Shown here in pieces: positions 1 through 11,726 of a stretch of 64,000 nt of DNA. Below the pieces are notes generated by a model. That model was given only the letters and a program-made list of their open reading frames with translations, was not told the DNA's origin and did no database searches. A program made the position numbers and the translations under genes. Within the stretch, counting starts at the first letter, position 1; the number at the start of each line of letters is the position of its first letter. Source of the DNA: Actinomucor elegans (lineage: Eukaryota > Mucoromycota > Mucoromycetes > Mucorales > Mucoraceae); contig JAMSLZ010000004.1 in NCBI GenBank assembly GCA_026027325.1, forward strand, positions 1-64,000, in the 5' to 3' direction.

Positions 1-110
1 ACCCTAACCCTAACCCTAACCCTAACCCTAACCCTAACCCTAACCCTAACCCTAACCCTAACCTAACCCTAATCCTAACCCTAACCCTAACCCTACCCTT
101 AACCCTAATC
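1..110 (+). repeat. Telomere repeat array (CCCTAA)n
   Basis: Near-perfect CCCTAA hexamers run from base 1, with a few variants (CCTAAC, AATCCT) at the inner edge. The C-rich strand reading 5' to 3' into the sequence is the polarity of a left chromosome end, so the G-strand repeat is TTAGGG. This is the only array here pure enough to be functional telomere. Confidence 0.97.
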
Positions 111-741
111 CTATTTGCGCCTGATCTTAATTTAATTCTTACTCTAATTTTAATCCAATTCTAACATTAACCTTATCTCTATTCCTAATTTTAACCTAAT
201 GCTAAGTCTAATCCCTCCATATTCGTGCTCCTAACCTTCATCTTGTCATTCGCCCTAGTTATGTTCCTAGCCCTTATCTAAATTTAGCCCTATCCTTAAC
301 TTTTATCGTGATCTTATTCCTGTTCCTAGTTCTATTCTGACCCTAATTCAATTTTTTTTTTTTTTTTTTTTATATATATAATTATACTCCTAATTTTAAC
401 TCCTGTTCTTAATCCTAATCCTATTCTTGTTTCTAATTTTAATTTTAACCTTATATCTAAGCTTATCCTTGTTCTTAATCCTAATCCTAATCCTGTTGCT
501 ATTTTTAACATTACCCCCTTTTTCACTCTGTATTTATCCTAATCCTAACATTAATCTTAAGCTTATGTCTAACTATATGCCTAATCCTAATACTGTTCTT
601 GATATAATCCTAACTTTCTCATCATCATAACTTTTATCTTATTCGTAATCTTAATCCTACCTAAAATCTAACATTATCCTTAATTCTATTTTCTTATAAT
701 CCTATTTCTCGAATTTAATTTTAATTATAACATTCTTTTTT

Positions 742-772
<31 letters not shown>

Positions 773-1585
773 CTCCTCTTTATCCTCATCTTGATTCTAA
801 CATCTTCTCTAATCTTATTTTTTTATTCTAACCCAATTTCTTGATTCTAATATTAATGTTATTTCTAACTTTACTTCTAATCTTATCTCTATTCCTGATT
901 ATTTATTATATTCCTAGTCCTATTCCTGATATTATTTCTATCCTTAATTATTGTTTTAATTATACTCCTAACTCTTATTTTGTCTTAATTCTTTCCTTAA
1001 TCCTAATATTATTCTTAATTATAATCCTGAAATTATTATTATTCTTATGTTTATATTCTTTAGTTCTGACTTTAATCTTAAATCTTCTCCTGATTCTAAT
1101 CCTTTTCTTATTCTTGTTTCTTGTCCTGCTTTGACATTGTCCATTATTCTTATTTTAACTTTATCCTAACCTTACTCATAATCCTAATTATATTGCTCAA
1201 CCTAATCATGTTTTTATCCGTATTTTCATTTGTTGTGCTTAATATTATTCCTAATTCTATTCATATACTAACTTTAATCCTCCTTCTGACTTTAATCTTA
1301 TTTTTAATCTTATACTTAATATAACCTTGATCTTGGTATTATCCCTTAACGTACTCTTAATCCATTTCCTATTCCTAATTTTATTCTTAATTTAATCTTT
1401 TAATTTAATCCTATCTCTAAATTTTTAGCCTAATCCTAATCCTGTTTCTATTTATTATCCTAATTATATTCTTCATTTTTTGTTCCTGCTCTTAAGTTTA
1501 AGCATGCCTCTATTTTATTTTTTAACCCTGATATGTTCTCATTGTTAATCCTAATCTTATGTCTATCTCATATTTCAAATCCTAT
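111..1585 (+). repeat. Degenerate telomere-like hexamer block, part 1
   Basis: About 1.5 kb built from diverged CCCTAA-like hexamers such as CCTAAT, TCTTAT, CCTATT and CTTAAT. The six-base phase is often kept while C is mostly replaced by T. Two long T runs (about 349-371 and 740-772) interrupt it. Reading frames rich in Leu and Ile through this block come from the hexamer period and are not genes. Confidence 0.85.
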
Positions 1586-1929
1586 GAGTCACGTTTATTA
1601 GTATATTGTAGTTGTAAGTTACAAAAATAACTTACTACGTGCTTTTTTAATTAATTTTTTAAAGAAAAAATTATGAAATTTGTTTTGAAAAATAAAAACT
1701 TCACTCATACATATAAAATTATTAAAATATAATTAATGCTATTTATAAATTTATAATTATTTACAAAAATAATATTAATTCAAAATAAAACGATATATAA
1801 AATGTTTTATACAGTATATAATTTATTAAGGTATTTAAAACAATAAGTTATTTTTATAGTTATATTAAAAATTAAAAGTATATAAATTAGGTTATAATAT
1901 TATTATAATTTAATTCTGTATCATTACTC
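1586..1929 (-). mobile_element. MITE copy A (344 bp)
   Basis: A 344 bp insert splits the decayed telomere block. It starts GAGTCACGTT and ends ATTACTC, and is flanked by TAT on both sides (1583-1585 and 1930-1932), consistent with a 3 bp target duplication. It is an inverted copy of 30734-31077. Near one end it carries the hairpin GTAAGTTA-caaaaa-TAACTTAC next to a CACGT motif, shared with copies B, C and D. No coding capacity. Confidence 0.8.
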
Positions 1930-1932
1930 TAT

Positions 1933-2480
1933 GTCTATCTCTTAATTCAAACTCTAACACTCTTTTTCATACATTTAATCCTATTCCTTATCCTAAGTCT
2001 ACCCATATCGTTGATGTTAAGTCTGATCCCAAGTTTAATGCTAATTATTACCTACTGCTCATTTTTGAATTCTAACTTTATTCCTTTTCTGTCCCTAACT
2101 GTCATTGTATCCTGTCCTTATTCCCTCTTAAATATTATCTTTATTCTTAATCTTCATTCTTTTCTTGTTTTATCAATGCTCTTAATTCATCTCTATTCTT
2201 TTTTTCTTTATTTTTCATCTTATTCCTATGTTATCTTAATTTTAGTCCTAAATTTACTATTATTCGTCTCACTGTGTATATCTCTAAACCTCATCTTAAT
2301 TTTAAATTATTTCCTAATTCTTTCCTCATATTATCTATAATATTCTTCCTATTTCTATTTAATGTTAACGTAATTTTATTCTTATCCATAATCTTATCCA
2401 TAATCTTATCCAATTTCTGATTTGTGTCTTCTTCTTTTTTTAATTTAATTCTTAGCCTATTATTATTATTATTATATCTT
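1933..2480 (+). repeat. Degenerate telomere-like hexamer block, part 2
   Basis: Continuation of the decayed telomere-like sequence beyond MITE A. It holds CCTAAT- and TCTTAT-like hexamers and a short perfect triplication of TAATCTTATCCA near 2380-2412. No gene is supported. Confidence 0.75.
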
Positions 2481-2817
2481 TATTTATAATTTACTCTTCA
2501 TTTAACTTTCTATCTAATGAGTATCTATCTATATCCTTATATTGTTTATACCATCTTTTAGATACTCCCATTATATTATTTTTATAAATATATATATAAA
2601 GCGTATCCTTAATTAATTAATTGTATCAATAACTATTAAAAACGGTCAGTGGGGGTGTCTGACATAGGAACTTAAGCAAATTGTAACCTTCTGGACTGTG
2701 GGTGTTGTATCTTGATTTTCTTGGGTTGTGAAAATCCATGGTACATTGTAGTGGAGTAGTTTGTTCCTCAAAGATAATATTGTTAATGCTTAATTTATTG
2801 TTTATACAATAGCCTCT
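2481..2817. other. Unassigned AT-rich stretch with a small open frame
   Basis: A reverse-strand frame of 65 codons (2626-2823) runs up to and into MITE B. It contains phrases such as NNIIFEEQTTPLQC and EGYNLLKFLC that look protein-like rather than random. It may be a broken coding fragment that MITE B entered, but I do not recognise the family and there is no second exon to support it. Confidence 0.3.
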
Positions 2818-3215
2818 GAGCAACGTTAAAAATAAAAAATTAAAATTAGTTTTTAAATTAAACAGTGTTTTTTGTAATTATAATTTTTTTTTGTTATAAC
2901 ACTTTTTTATTGTAATTTTTGAAAGTTTGGTAATTAACGTAAAAATAAGAAATTGCAATAATTATGCAAAACTTATAACGATTAAACTTTTATATTACTT
3001 TTCAATACAATTAAACTTTTTTTCATAATATTTCACACCATATCGAAACCCTATTGTGCGACAATTTTTTTCTTTTAAAATTGATTAAAAAGCACGTCGT
3101 AAGTTTTTTAGCAACTTACAACTTGATAAATAAAGAAAACTATATAATTTTTATTTAATAATATGAAACTAATTATAATATATATATTAATTACTAATGA
3201 TATGTAATGTAGGTC
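2818..3215 (+). mobile_element. MITE copy B (398 bp)
   Basis: This copy is closely related over its whole length to 20081-20482. It starts GAGCAACGTT and is flanked by TCT at 2815-2817 and 3216-3218. It carries the family hairpin motif GTAAGTTTTTTAGCAACTTAC after AAAAAGCACGTC. The ends are imperfect inverted repeats (GAGCAACGTT against GACCTACATT). It is non-coding. Confidence 0.8.
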
Positions 3216-3264
3216 TCTATTCTATAAGAGATGCGCTCTTCTTGAACTCCTAATGCGAGCACAA

Positions 3265-3412
3265 GTGAATAACTATTAGCCACAATCCAACAAGTAAAAA
3301 TACAACTTCGAAACAAAAGTTAGTATGAACCAATTGAAGTCAAGTTGAATAAACTTTTTAACCAAGGTGTAGTAGATTTTTTCTATGTTTTCCTATATTT
3401 TTACCACAGTAA
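3265..3412 (-). repeat. Fragment of repeat family V (LTR-like)
   Basis: Diverged homology to 16190-16320 and, inverted, to 32095-32245. All share the order 'agccacaat-caac-agta', a track ending in 'aagttgaat(a/g)aact', 'aaccaag' and a terminal 'ttttacc'. The fuller copies at 19284 and 32030 end in TTTCACCACA, so an LTR origin is plausible but unproven. Confidence 0.45.
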
Positions 3413-3639
3413 CATCAATGAATTCACCGCCTGTACAAAACTTGTCGATATTTTTCAGTCCTTCATTACCAGGTTAGTGTTCTGTTGATTCTAAATAGGC
3501 TACTAACGCATTGGTACACCGTCATGTATACTATCCAATTCCTCGGTCCCCAAGCAAACCCATGGGTAGCATTTTCTACCAACAATGTAGTAATGCTTCT
3601 GTTGTCGTATTCCATAATTAGTTTTTTTTTTTTAATAAT

Positions 3640-3920
3640 CCAAGCAATGTTAACTTCAGATAGCACTATGGCGAAAATATTGTGTGCTACCCATAATATT
3701 ATGTGGTAAAACGACGATTTTATTATCATTTACCTACTAATACTATAGATTTACCTACTAATAATAATCTGCGAACCAATGAAATTAGAGCAATTATTTT
3801 CTATGGCTGCGCAATTAACAGTGCTTTGCTCATTTATTAGTGGTTACTCCTAATATTAGTGGAAAGCAGACAATAATGTTATGGGTTTAGTCAATATTAT
3901 AACATAAATTGACAATAAGA
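3640..3920. repeat. Cluster of AATATTAT-like motifs
   Basis: Repeated, irregularly spaced copies of (C)TAATATTAT and its near-palindromic variants, interspersed with 'accca' and 'acctact'. The same texture recurs at 15560-15900, including a shared 'atggcgaaaatattgt'-like end seen there in inverted form. No reading frame of interest. The rest of 3413-5349 holds no gene I can support apart from the minisatellite listed separately. Confidence 0.4.
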
Positions 3921-4440
3921 AAGAAAAGCCTGAACTCCATTTTATTTGCAAACAATTTTTATGTATTCTTGTCTTTTGCCGATGAAAGCCAAATCTTGCA
4001 AACTTCTTATAAATGAGTACATGAAATTCTGATGCTTGTACGCAACAACATAATCCTCGTTTATTTTATTTACTAAAATGAACTCTGCTTTTCGTTTCAA
4101 CGATCTTTTATGTAAATTCCTAGAAACGTTTAATTTCAACGTTTGTCAAAAATAATGTTGAACAATTGTCTTTCAAATGCGTTTATTATTCGTTGAAAAG
4201 TCTCTTATACAGGTCAGGTTGCAAAAAATTCTCTTGTAAATTACTCTTTTGGAAACAAGAACGAATCGCTAGTTCCATTTAATAAGCTGAGCACTTTCAT
4301 TGCCGTGATTTAGCCTTTGGCTAATAGCTGTGTATTTAAAATGCTGAATGACATTAAGAATGAGCTGCCATTAAGTGTCTAATTTACTCAATTTTATGTT
4401 TAGTAAAATTATAGAATAAAGAAAGAAAGAAAGAAAAAAA

Positions 4441-4610
4441 GAAAATACATTGCGTTAAAAAAAAAGAAATACATTGCGTAAAAAAAAAAGAAATACATTG
4501 CGTTAAAAAAAAAAGAAATACATTGCGTAAAAAAAAAAGAAATACATTGCGTAAAAAAAAAAGAAATACATTGCGTAAAAAAAGAGATAAATTATTGTGT
4601 AAAAAAAAAT
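4441..4610 (+). repeat. Minisatellite, about 24 bp period
   Basis: Six close copies and one diverged copy of GAAATACATTGCGT followed by 8-10 A residues, with unit lengths of 23-25 bp varying in the A run. The reverse-strand reading frame of repeated FFLRNVFL is an artefact of this array. Confidence 0.9.
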
Positions 4611-5349
4611 AGGTCAAGTAGCGATTATTAATTGCCAGTAATCTTAGTCATTATTGCTAGGCGGTTATTTAACTAGATGATTTATTGTCAAAATCATATA
4701 TCCACTTCTCAAACTACAAAAAAACGCGTTCGTTTTTGGACTTTCGAGTAATTGATGATTATGATAGAATTCTTAATGACGATCGAAAGCTTCAAAAACA
4801 TGCACGTTTTTTTAGGTGCTAGAAAACTACAATCGATGAACATTTTTGCTGTCCGTTGGAAAATTAATCCGCATTGCTTGATAATAAACTAATTTTACTA
4901 TAAAGATAAACAAGAGCATTAATCATATTTTACATTTGGTTTTAAAGATTAACTGGAGCAACTAAATAGTCAATTAACATTATTGAATGATGAATATAGA
5001 ACTGTATAACTTGGGTTATCCTGGTTCTATATTTCTGATATTATGAAATAATTTCTTAAACATCAGGGAAATGGGTTAAATTTTGATTAAGAAATGTTTT
5101 TACATTCTGTTGCAAGATTGCTAATACCTTTCTCTCGAATTAATAACATGATATATAAAAACGAGTTAAATTATCTATAGTTTATATCTACTACAGAAAG
5201 TGTAAATACCTATTTTACTTTTGCTATATTATGATGAAGTCCTTTTGGAGGGAAGCTTTATATTATTTTCGGTGGTTTAAATACATAATCAATTCAGAGA
5301 ACAATTTTATTTCAAAATAAAACGCTTTTTGCTCTTGTCTTCATGCTAT

Positions 5350-8322
5350 TTACAAACGACTTAATATGCCAGCATTTTGCTCTAGATCTTGTTTAAATAT
5401 ATGATGAGAGATGATCTTGAACTCTTTCTCATTAGATTCACTTGAACGCACAAGACCTACACTGGCAACAATATCTTCAAACCGACAGACAGCGTAACTG
5501 TGTGCACCGCTACTGTGCAGCTCAACCAAAGCAATAGTCTTGTCATATTTGGTAGTTGCATTCTTTTTCGCTAAATCAACCAAAGCCAAATACTGTGGTC
5601 TACCATTGAATGAATGCTCGAAAAAGAAAACGATAGAACCAATGAACCAGCTTTCACGAATGGAATTATTTCGACTATTAACAAAGGTTGGTTAATCAAA
5701 GAGGTTTTTGTTCTTGAGCTAATTACTTACTTCAAGTAGCTGGCAGTGATCATCACGTAATTGTTTCCTCGACGATATTCATTTATATGGCTTTTATACA
5801 TGGTAGACGTATATACATTGCCATATGCCCAGGCACGACCAGCGATGGAAATACTATTCAACGAATCAATTTCAGCAATATTTACACCATTTGCTTCAGT
5901 ACGGCGATAGTAATGCAATAGCGCCTTCAAAAAAGTTTGAGTGGAGACACCAAAGGGAAGAGTATCCACTGAAATATTACTAAAGGGAGCCCATAATTGT
6001 GGATCACTAGCATCACCAGAAGGGTTATTCCTGAAAGTGGATTCGCTGTATTTTCGAGGAGTGATCAGGTCAAGCTCAGTATGAACATCCCAAGTCTGGC
6101 TGTTTATATGATTACGCGTTATGAGTCTTTCCAAGATATTACCAGCGTTTGCGCCAGCATCAACCTTTGACTTGATGAGCTTTTTGTATTTTCCGATGCT
6201 TCTTTCCATTGATCGGGCGGAATATGCTCTCAACACACCTTGTTGTTTGATCATATAGACTATATGCGAAAGGTAGTGTTGAACAGGCTTGAATACACCG
6301 GAATGAATACGCTTTGCCTTGATTTCTGCCAACAAAAATTCTTGCCATTCTTTGATATATCTTTGGAAAGTATGTAAGTAAACTAGATTTATGAGTACAA
6401 AAAAAATATATTTACCTTTCCATCAGAATAAGGTCTTCAATAGAAAGTTCCCATTTAAGAGCCAATGCGACAGCTTTTGTCAGATGAATCAATGGTTTCT
6501 TAGCGGATTCTTGAATCAATTCAGGAACGAACAAGGTGGGAATCATATATAAGAAAATATCAATCCAGTCAACAGCACGTTTGCCACCACTCTTGATAAT
6601 TGGATCTTCCCATTTGGATGAAAAGGATGTCGGTACAGTGGCTCTAGAAGCTTCAACAAGTTTACCAATTTTGATGAGCGATAATTTTGGAATATAGAAA
6701 GTATACGGCCATTCATCAGCAGACTTCAATCGGGCATCACTCAATTCATCTTCATTGGGCTTATATCGAGTTTTTCTTGCTGCATTGTACTCTTTACCCA
6801 TGTCGACTGTCAGCATATTGAATACGTGTTGAGCGATACCTTGTCCGAGAAGATGCATTTCGTCTAAACCAAAAAAAGTAGCGCCAGTAAAACTGGGAAG
6901 TATTGCAAATGGTGTTGCAGACTTGATACTGTAGCTCTATGAGGTAAAAAGAAAAAGAAATGTTAAAAACTTGTAAAGATTAATGCTGATTATAGTACTT
7001 ACATTCGCTGCATCTGGGGAAATGAAATCGTTTCTGCTTCTGATCTCATTGTCGATCGTTAAAAAACAATTATGATAATCATGACGTTCAGCTTGGACAC
7101 GACAAATACGGCAACCAAACGTAGCCATATGACCAATATGATTTGCAAGCTCAGCTGCAGCAGGAAGATCACCAGTAGCCATCACCAAGTTGACTTTAGC
7201 TTGACAAACAATTACACCATCCTTTTGTACAAGCATGCCTTTGGTAGACAGAGCATGAAACTCATCAATAATAGGCTTTAAAAAGGTATGCATGTACTTT
7301 GGGTAGTTTGGACCTGGCAAGATCGCCAATTGAAGCATGTATTCGTCTTGGTAGCGGTATTCTGGGGGAATGTTCATATTCAAGAGATGGATGATTGTTA
7401 ACTTGTCCCCTTTATGATTCTTGCTAGTACAGAAACCATCGACAAAAAGAACCATTGCGACATCATCTTCACCGGAAAACAGAATGCTATTATCCTTAAA
7501 GTACTTGTATGCTGCACCATCAAAGTAATCTTTATATTCACCGTCAGTTGATTTATAGTTGTAGCGGTATTTCATCAAGTCTCTTGTCTTTGCATTCGCA
7601 AGCATTTGAGCGACTTGTTCACCAATAGGAAGCATCTTCATAGAGCGACGAGGTTTACCATGATCATCAAAGCGATTTTCTTTACAAGCAGGGTTTTTAC
7701 ATTGAATAGTCTCTATATCTTCCTTTTCAAACAGCATGCAACCATTGACGCAGACATCATGAAAATGACATTGAATATTGGTTTTTGCTTTAAGAGTACG
7801 ATCCAAGGTATCAGGGAACATGAGAGTGGATGGTAGGTAACCTATATATAATGGGAATAAAAGCTGATAAGTACTTTTTTTTTAACTCTATTTGAATAGA
7901 TACATACCCAATCCATCGGTTTTACGGCTCTCTTCATTGTTTTTGATTATGGTACGCATTAGATAGACAAGTTCTCTTTGAGCCTCTCGAGGAATACCAT
8001 ACGTGTCGCAAATATCTCTCAATTGGATGCTATTTAATTCCGTATTGGTGAAAAGGTTTTGATCCGAGGATTTGACGTTGTAAGCAATTGGAGTAGGCTC
8101 TATTTCAAACAAGGTATATTGTTAAATTAAAAGCTTTAGTAATATATCTGTTAACTCACCTTGGACAGGAATGCTAGCTTCTTGCGTTTGGACGACCCTT
8201 TGTTTTCTATGATCACGATTATGGCTATAGTGATTACTCCTAGCTTTAACAGTTTTGAATGGCCTCAAACAAGTAGCGCAAGTATATTTATATGGTGTAG
8301 CAGAAGAGGAAACTTTGCCCAT
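5350..8322 (-). CDS. Tnp2-family DNA transposase, six exons, apparently intact
   Basis: Exons on the reverse strand are 8160-8322, 7908-8099, 7003-7841, 6416-6936, 5731-6360 and 5350-5674. The five introns are 55-66 bp with GTGAGT, GTATGT, GTAAGT, GTAAAT and GTAAGT donors and AG acceptors. Joining them keeps one frame of 890 codons including the TAA stop. The N-terminus has a C2H2-type zinc finger (C15, C18, then H31/H34). The middle shows VDGF, an IPGP-like LPGPNYPKYMH, DLPAAAE, a zinc-binding CRICR and LDEMHLLGQG. This order is typical of the Tnp2 (Transposase_21) family with a DUF4218-like C-terminal half. I infer that D of VDGF, D of DLPAA and E of DEMH form the catalytic triad. The product would cut and paste its element in the nucleus. 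The gene is head to head with 8728-9810. No frameshift or internal stop is visible, so it may be functional. Confidence 0.85.
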
Positions 8323-8727
8323 TTAAAGATAAGTAAAAACAAGTAAATATATCGAATTAATGAATAGCGGTTTTGTTGTTTAGAAAAAGCAGGTCTTAAA
8401 TACGTTTGCTTGGTCTACAATTGACAGAGTTCTCAATGGTAATTCATTGTTTTAGGCTGTTGAATCCTTTGAACTAATCGGCTTTTCATATTACTCAGCC
8501 TTCCAGATTATTCAGATATCGAATATATTTTAATGGATCCTTATGATTTCTAATCAAGCTAATTCCTTTCCAAGTCAGTCATACCTGTCAGTAAGCTTAC
8601 TTTCCAGAAAGCTCTTTGGACATTAGTAAGGATTACTAATGGATAAATGGTAAAGTACGCTTATAAAACAGTTAAATAGCTCAAATCATTCAATCACTTT
8701 TCTTTATAATATATTTACTTTATAGCT
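8323..8727. promoter_or_regulatory. Shared intergenic region between divergent transposon genes
   Basis: This 405 bp AT-rich gap separates the divergently oriented transposase and accessory genes, so it must hold both promoters. TATA-like runs occur close to the right-hand start ('tataatatatt' near 8706). No operator or clear repeat is visible. Confidence 0.5.
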
Positions 8728-9810
8728 ATGTCAAACAACAACAACAATAATTGGAGCGTCTACTTTGAGAAGATTGAACAAGAAATCTTAATCAACCGTC
8801 GTTTAATTCAAGATTTGATCCAAATATTAGCACCTCTATTTCCTCGAGAAGCTTCGAGGGTTTCATCTAACGAAGAAATTGAACAAGCACTTGACGATGG
8901 TACAATCATATCTGAAGCATGTTACTACATTCAGTTTTATTAACCTCTTAGCTTGTCATATATAGCTGAACGAGAAGCAATTGCAAATGCTTTGAATCCT
9001 AATTTACGTAGTAAACGGTCAATCCCAAAAGTGCTAGAAGAAGCAAAAGTGCGTTATCAACAAAAGGCAACCAAGACAAATGTCACCCCTTCTGCACCAT
9101 TAAGGTTATATGCCCTCTTGAAACACCTCAAGTATATAAAAGGCCAACAAAATGAACTGACCGATGATGATGTTCAACCGCAATACAATACGTTGAAATA
9201 CTTGGCAAGAGATGTCTTGAAAGACATGGAAAGGGCAAATATAAATATTGTTGGTAAAACTTGGAGTGAAATTGGCGAAGAGGATACCAGCATTCAAGAA
9301 CGTTATGCTTTGCTTTTGGAGAAACGTGCTTTAGATGTGGGCTTGCATCTGCATCTCTGTGTAGAGATGTGGGCTGCCAAGTTACTTTTATCTGAAGCAC
9401 TCAAAAACAAGAAGACTGTACGTACCAGAAGTAATTCTGCTGAAGAAGGTGAAAGTCAACAAAATCAAGAATCTGTTGAAGACAATGAGATTGAATCGTT
9501 CTTCAGGTTAGATGCTTTTTTATTTCTGTTTTTATATCTTTATTAATATGCTTGTTATGCAAATAGTGTGGATAATCAGCATATCCTTGTTGATCGTCTA
9601 GCTACTTCTGTTGCTCCAGTTGGTCTTGCATCTCCAATTGCTAGCTTGTTGGATCTACATTCTGCTCGCTCATCAACGAAAAGAAAAGCCATTACGGTTC
9701 AACCTGACGTTGGTGAAGATGAGGAGGCTGGATCTGACAATCGTTCCAAAGAAGCGGATTCCAATAAGCGTAAACCACGCTCTAAGAAAAATACAAAAAA
9801 AACGAAATAA
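8728..9810 (+). CDS. Tnp2-element accessory protein (hypothetical), three exons
   Basis: Begins MSNNNNNNWSVYFEKIEQEI. Exons are 8728-8899, 8966-9506 and 9567-9810, giving 318 residues. The second intron (9507-9566) is clear. For the first, a donor at 8900 gives a 66 bp intron like its neighbours, while a donor at 8921 also keeps frame, so that boundary is uncertain. The middle is helical and charged (KYLARDVLKDMERANINIVGKTW). The C-terminus is acidic and then strongly basic (KRKPRSKKNTKKTK), resembling a nuclear localisation or DNA-binding tail. I recognise no domain. Position next to the transposase suggests a helper such as a terminal-repeat binding factor, by analogy with two-gene CACTA elements. 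That role is inference. Confidence 0.7.
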
Positions 9811-9969
9811 ATATAGACGTTTTTTTATTGGTTTAAGTAGCTGACGTAGCATTTTTCTGCGGCTTTTCAGTATTAAGAAAAACTTTTTTACACCAATCTT
9901 GAGTTTCTTTCTTTTTTTTCGTTTGCTAAATTGGCACATTAAACGTAAGGTTTCTTGACATTTGTCACT
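9811..9969. other. 3' flank of the accessory gene, cut by transposon insertion
   Basis: AT-rich, non-coding. It contains no recognisable terminal repeat of the Tnp2 element. It ends in ACT (9967-9969), the left target duplication of the following transposon, so the right end of the Tnp2 element may lie beyond 14753 or be lost. Confidence 0.5.
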
Positions 9970-10189
9970 GATAAACATTTACAACTACTTAATATTTTTA
10001 ACTTTCCTAAAAAATCAAGGCATAAATATAATGTTGCCTTTTTATCCATAAATAAAATGTTGGTTACTTGTTCTATTTTAGAATAAAATTTATTTATATT
10101 ATTATTTGTATTCAAAAAAATCTATTATTTCCTAATTTTTTATATATTGTACTATTTTGAACATATTTCTGTAATACTAAATGTTCTTC
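9970..10189 (-). repeat. Module X, copy 1 (220 bp)
   Basis: Left terminal repeat of the dimer. It lies downstream of the transposase frame on the coding strand. It has a run of six T after 'cctaa', where other copies have seven. Confidence 0.95.
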
Positions 10190-10200
10190 TTATTAATTGA

Positions 10201-11678
10201 TTAATTATTTTCTATTGATTTCCAATAATTCAAAATAGTATCATGTGATGTAAAATCTTTTTCTTTTACCCATGAATTATGTTCTTTACCATACTTTTTC
10301 CATTTTACAAAATATTCATATAAGTTCTTTACTTTTTTGTGTTTAATTATATATTGTATTTCATATATATTTTGATCATTATTACTAGTGATATCTTCCT
10401 CCATTTGATCCATAATATCTATATTCACTTCATTTATATTTAAATTATTTAAAAATTGATTTTGTAATGATTTTATATCAACGATATTTTCTATTTTATA
10501 TTGTGTTTTTAATGTTACTTCTTTATTCATTTCAATATTATTTTTATAATAATAATCAAAATTATCATTTAGCCATTTGTTGTAATGGGCATTTTCTTCA
10601 ATTCCAAATAACTCTGTAAAATATTTTATGTTCAGTAATACTATTGCTAATTTTAGCTGTATATTATATGTCTTATTATCTGTTATTCTAATCTTATTTT
10701 GTCCACTAAATCTTTTAAAAATACTACCTAATTCTGCAAAATATTTTTCTATTTTTGACCTTAATCCACCTAATTCTTCATTGAATTTTTTTTCATCTAT
10801 GGTTAATTCAACTCCTTTATCTTTTTTATAGGATAGCAAAAATTTTTCAAGGATATATTAAATCCAATATTACTAAATTTTTCTATAAATTCTTTTACTG
10901 TGTTTTCATATAATCCATCAAAACATATACAATCTATTTCATTATAAAACTTATTGATATTTATGTCTAAAAGCATTTTATCATCAGTATTATTTCTACA
11001 AGGTAAGGAATCAGATATATAAACACATATTCTATTAATATCTATAATAAATTGTGTATTTAATCCATTTCTTTTTAATTTATACGAGAATAACTCTTTT
11101 TTATCTAGATTAATATCTTGATATGTTATACGATTATGGTGACCATCAATTAGTAATGTTACATTATCTAACATCATTGGATTAAATTTCTTAGCACAAA
11201 GTAATCTCAATGTATGTGTAGAAAAACATTTTTCTAATTTATTATTTATCCATTTTTCCAATAAATCATAATTATTTATATATAATGATTGATATAATTT
11301 ATAAAAACTAGTAGATGGAATATACATTTCCATTTCATTTATAGATTTTCCATTTAATAAATGTTCTAATAATATCAATACTTTATCTGCTGTTATATAT
11401 GGACCTGGTAGTTTTATATTGTTACATAAATCTGTCAAAAATACAAATGGAGCAATACTTCCTAATTTAATATATATATTTTTTTTAATTCTATCAATAT
11501 TTGGTATACTCGTTATTTTAGATCTATGATATTTCAATTCAACTTTATATATATATTCATTTTTCATAAATTTCCAATACCTATTGTAAATATTTCTGTA
11601 TTCATTTTCAATTAATAAGTCTATATGAGTGTTCATAAACAAATAAAATGATGTATTTTTATATAAAGAGAAATTCAA
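10201..11678 (-). pseudogene. Chromodomain-fused Harbinger-like transposase, frameshifted copy
   Basis: Same gene as 12482-13960, but a T run near 10826-10832 has six T instead of seven. This shifts the frame in the middle of the catalytic domain, after the second Asp and before the Glu. The two halves are open at 10803-11678 (N-terminal) and 10201-10839 (C-terminal, with the chromodomain). No other difference is visible in the translated parts, so the loss is recent. Confidence 0.92.
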
Positions 11679-11726
11679 TTTTTAATATTTTCTATATTTA
11701 ATAAACTTTTATTTATATATGAAAAT

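Noticed and set aside
427..1324. Several forward frames rich in Leu, Ile and Phe near the telomere, resembling membrane proteins
   Set aside because: They follow the six-base periodicity of decayed telomere repeats (CTTATC, CTAATC encode alternating Leu/Ile). No start context, no partner gene, and the same pattern recurs in the other telomere-like block.
3466..3729. Overlapping frames on both strands of 74-87 codons
   Set aside because: Both strands are open over the same stretch, with no domain and no neighbour support, and they overlap the AATATTAT cluster.
4384..4617. Reverse-strand frame with repeated FFLRNVFL, like a repeat protein
   Set aside because: It is a translation of the 24 bp minisatellite with its A runs.
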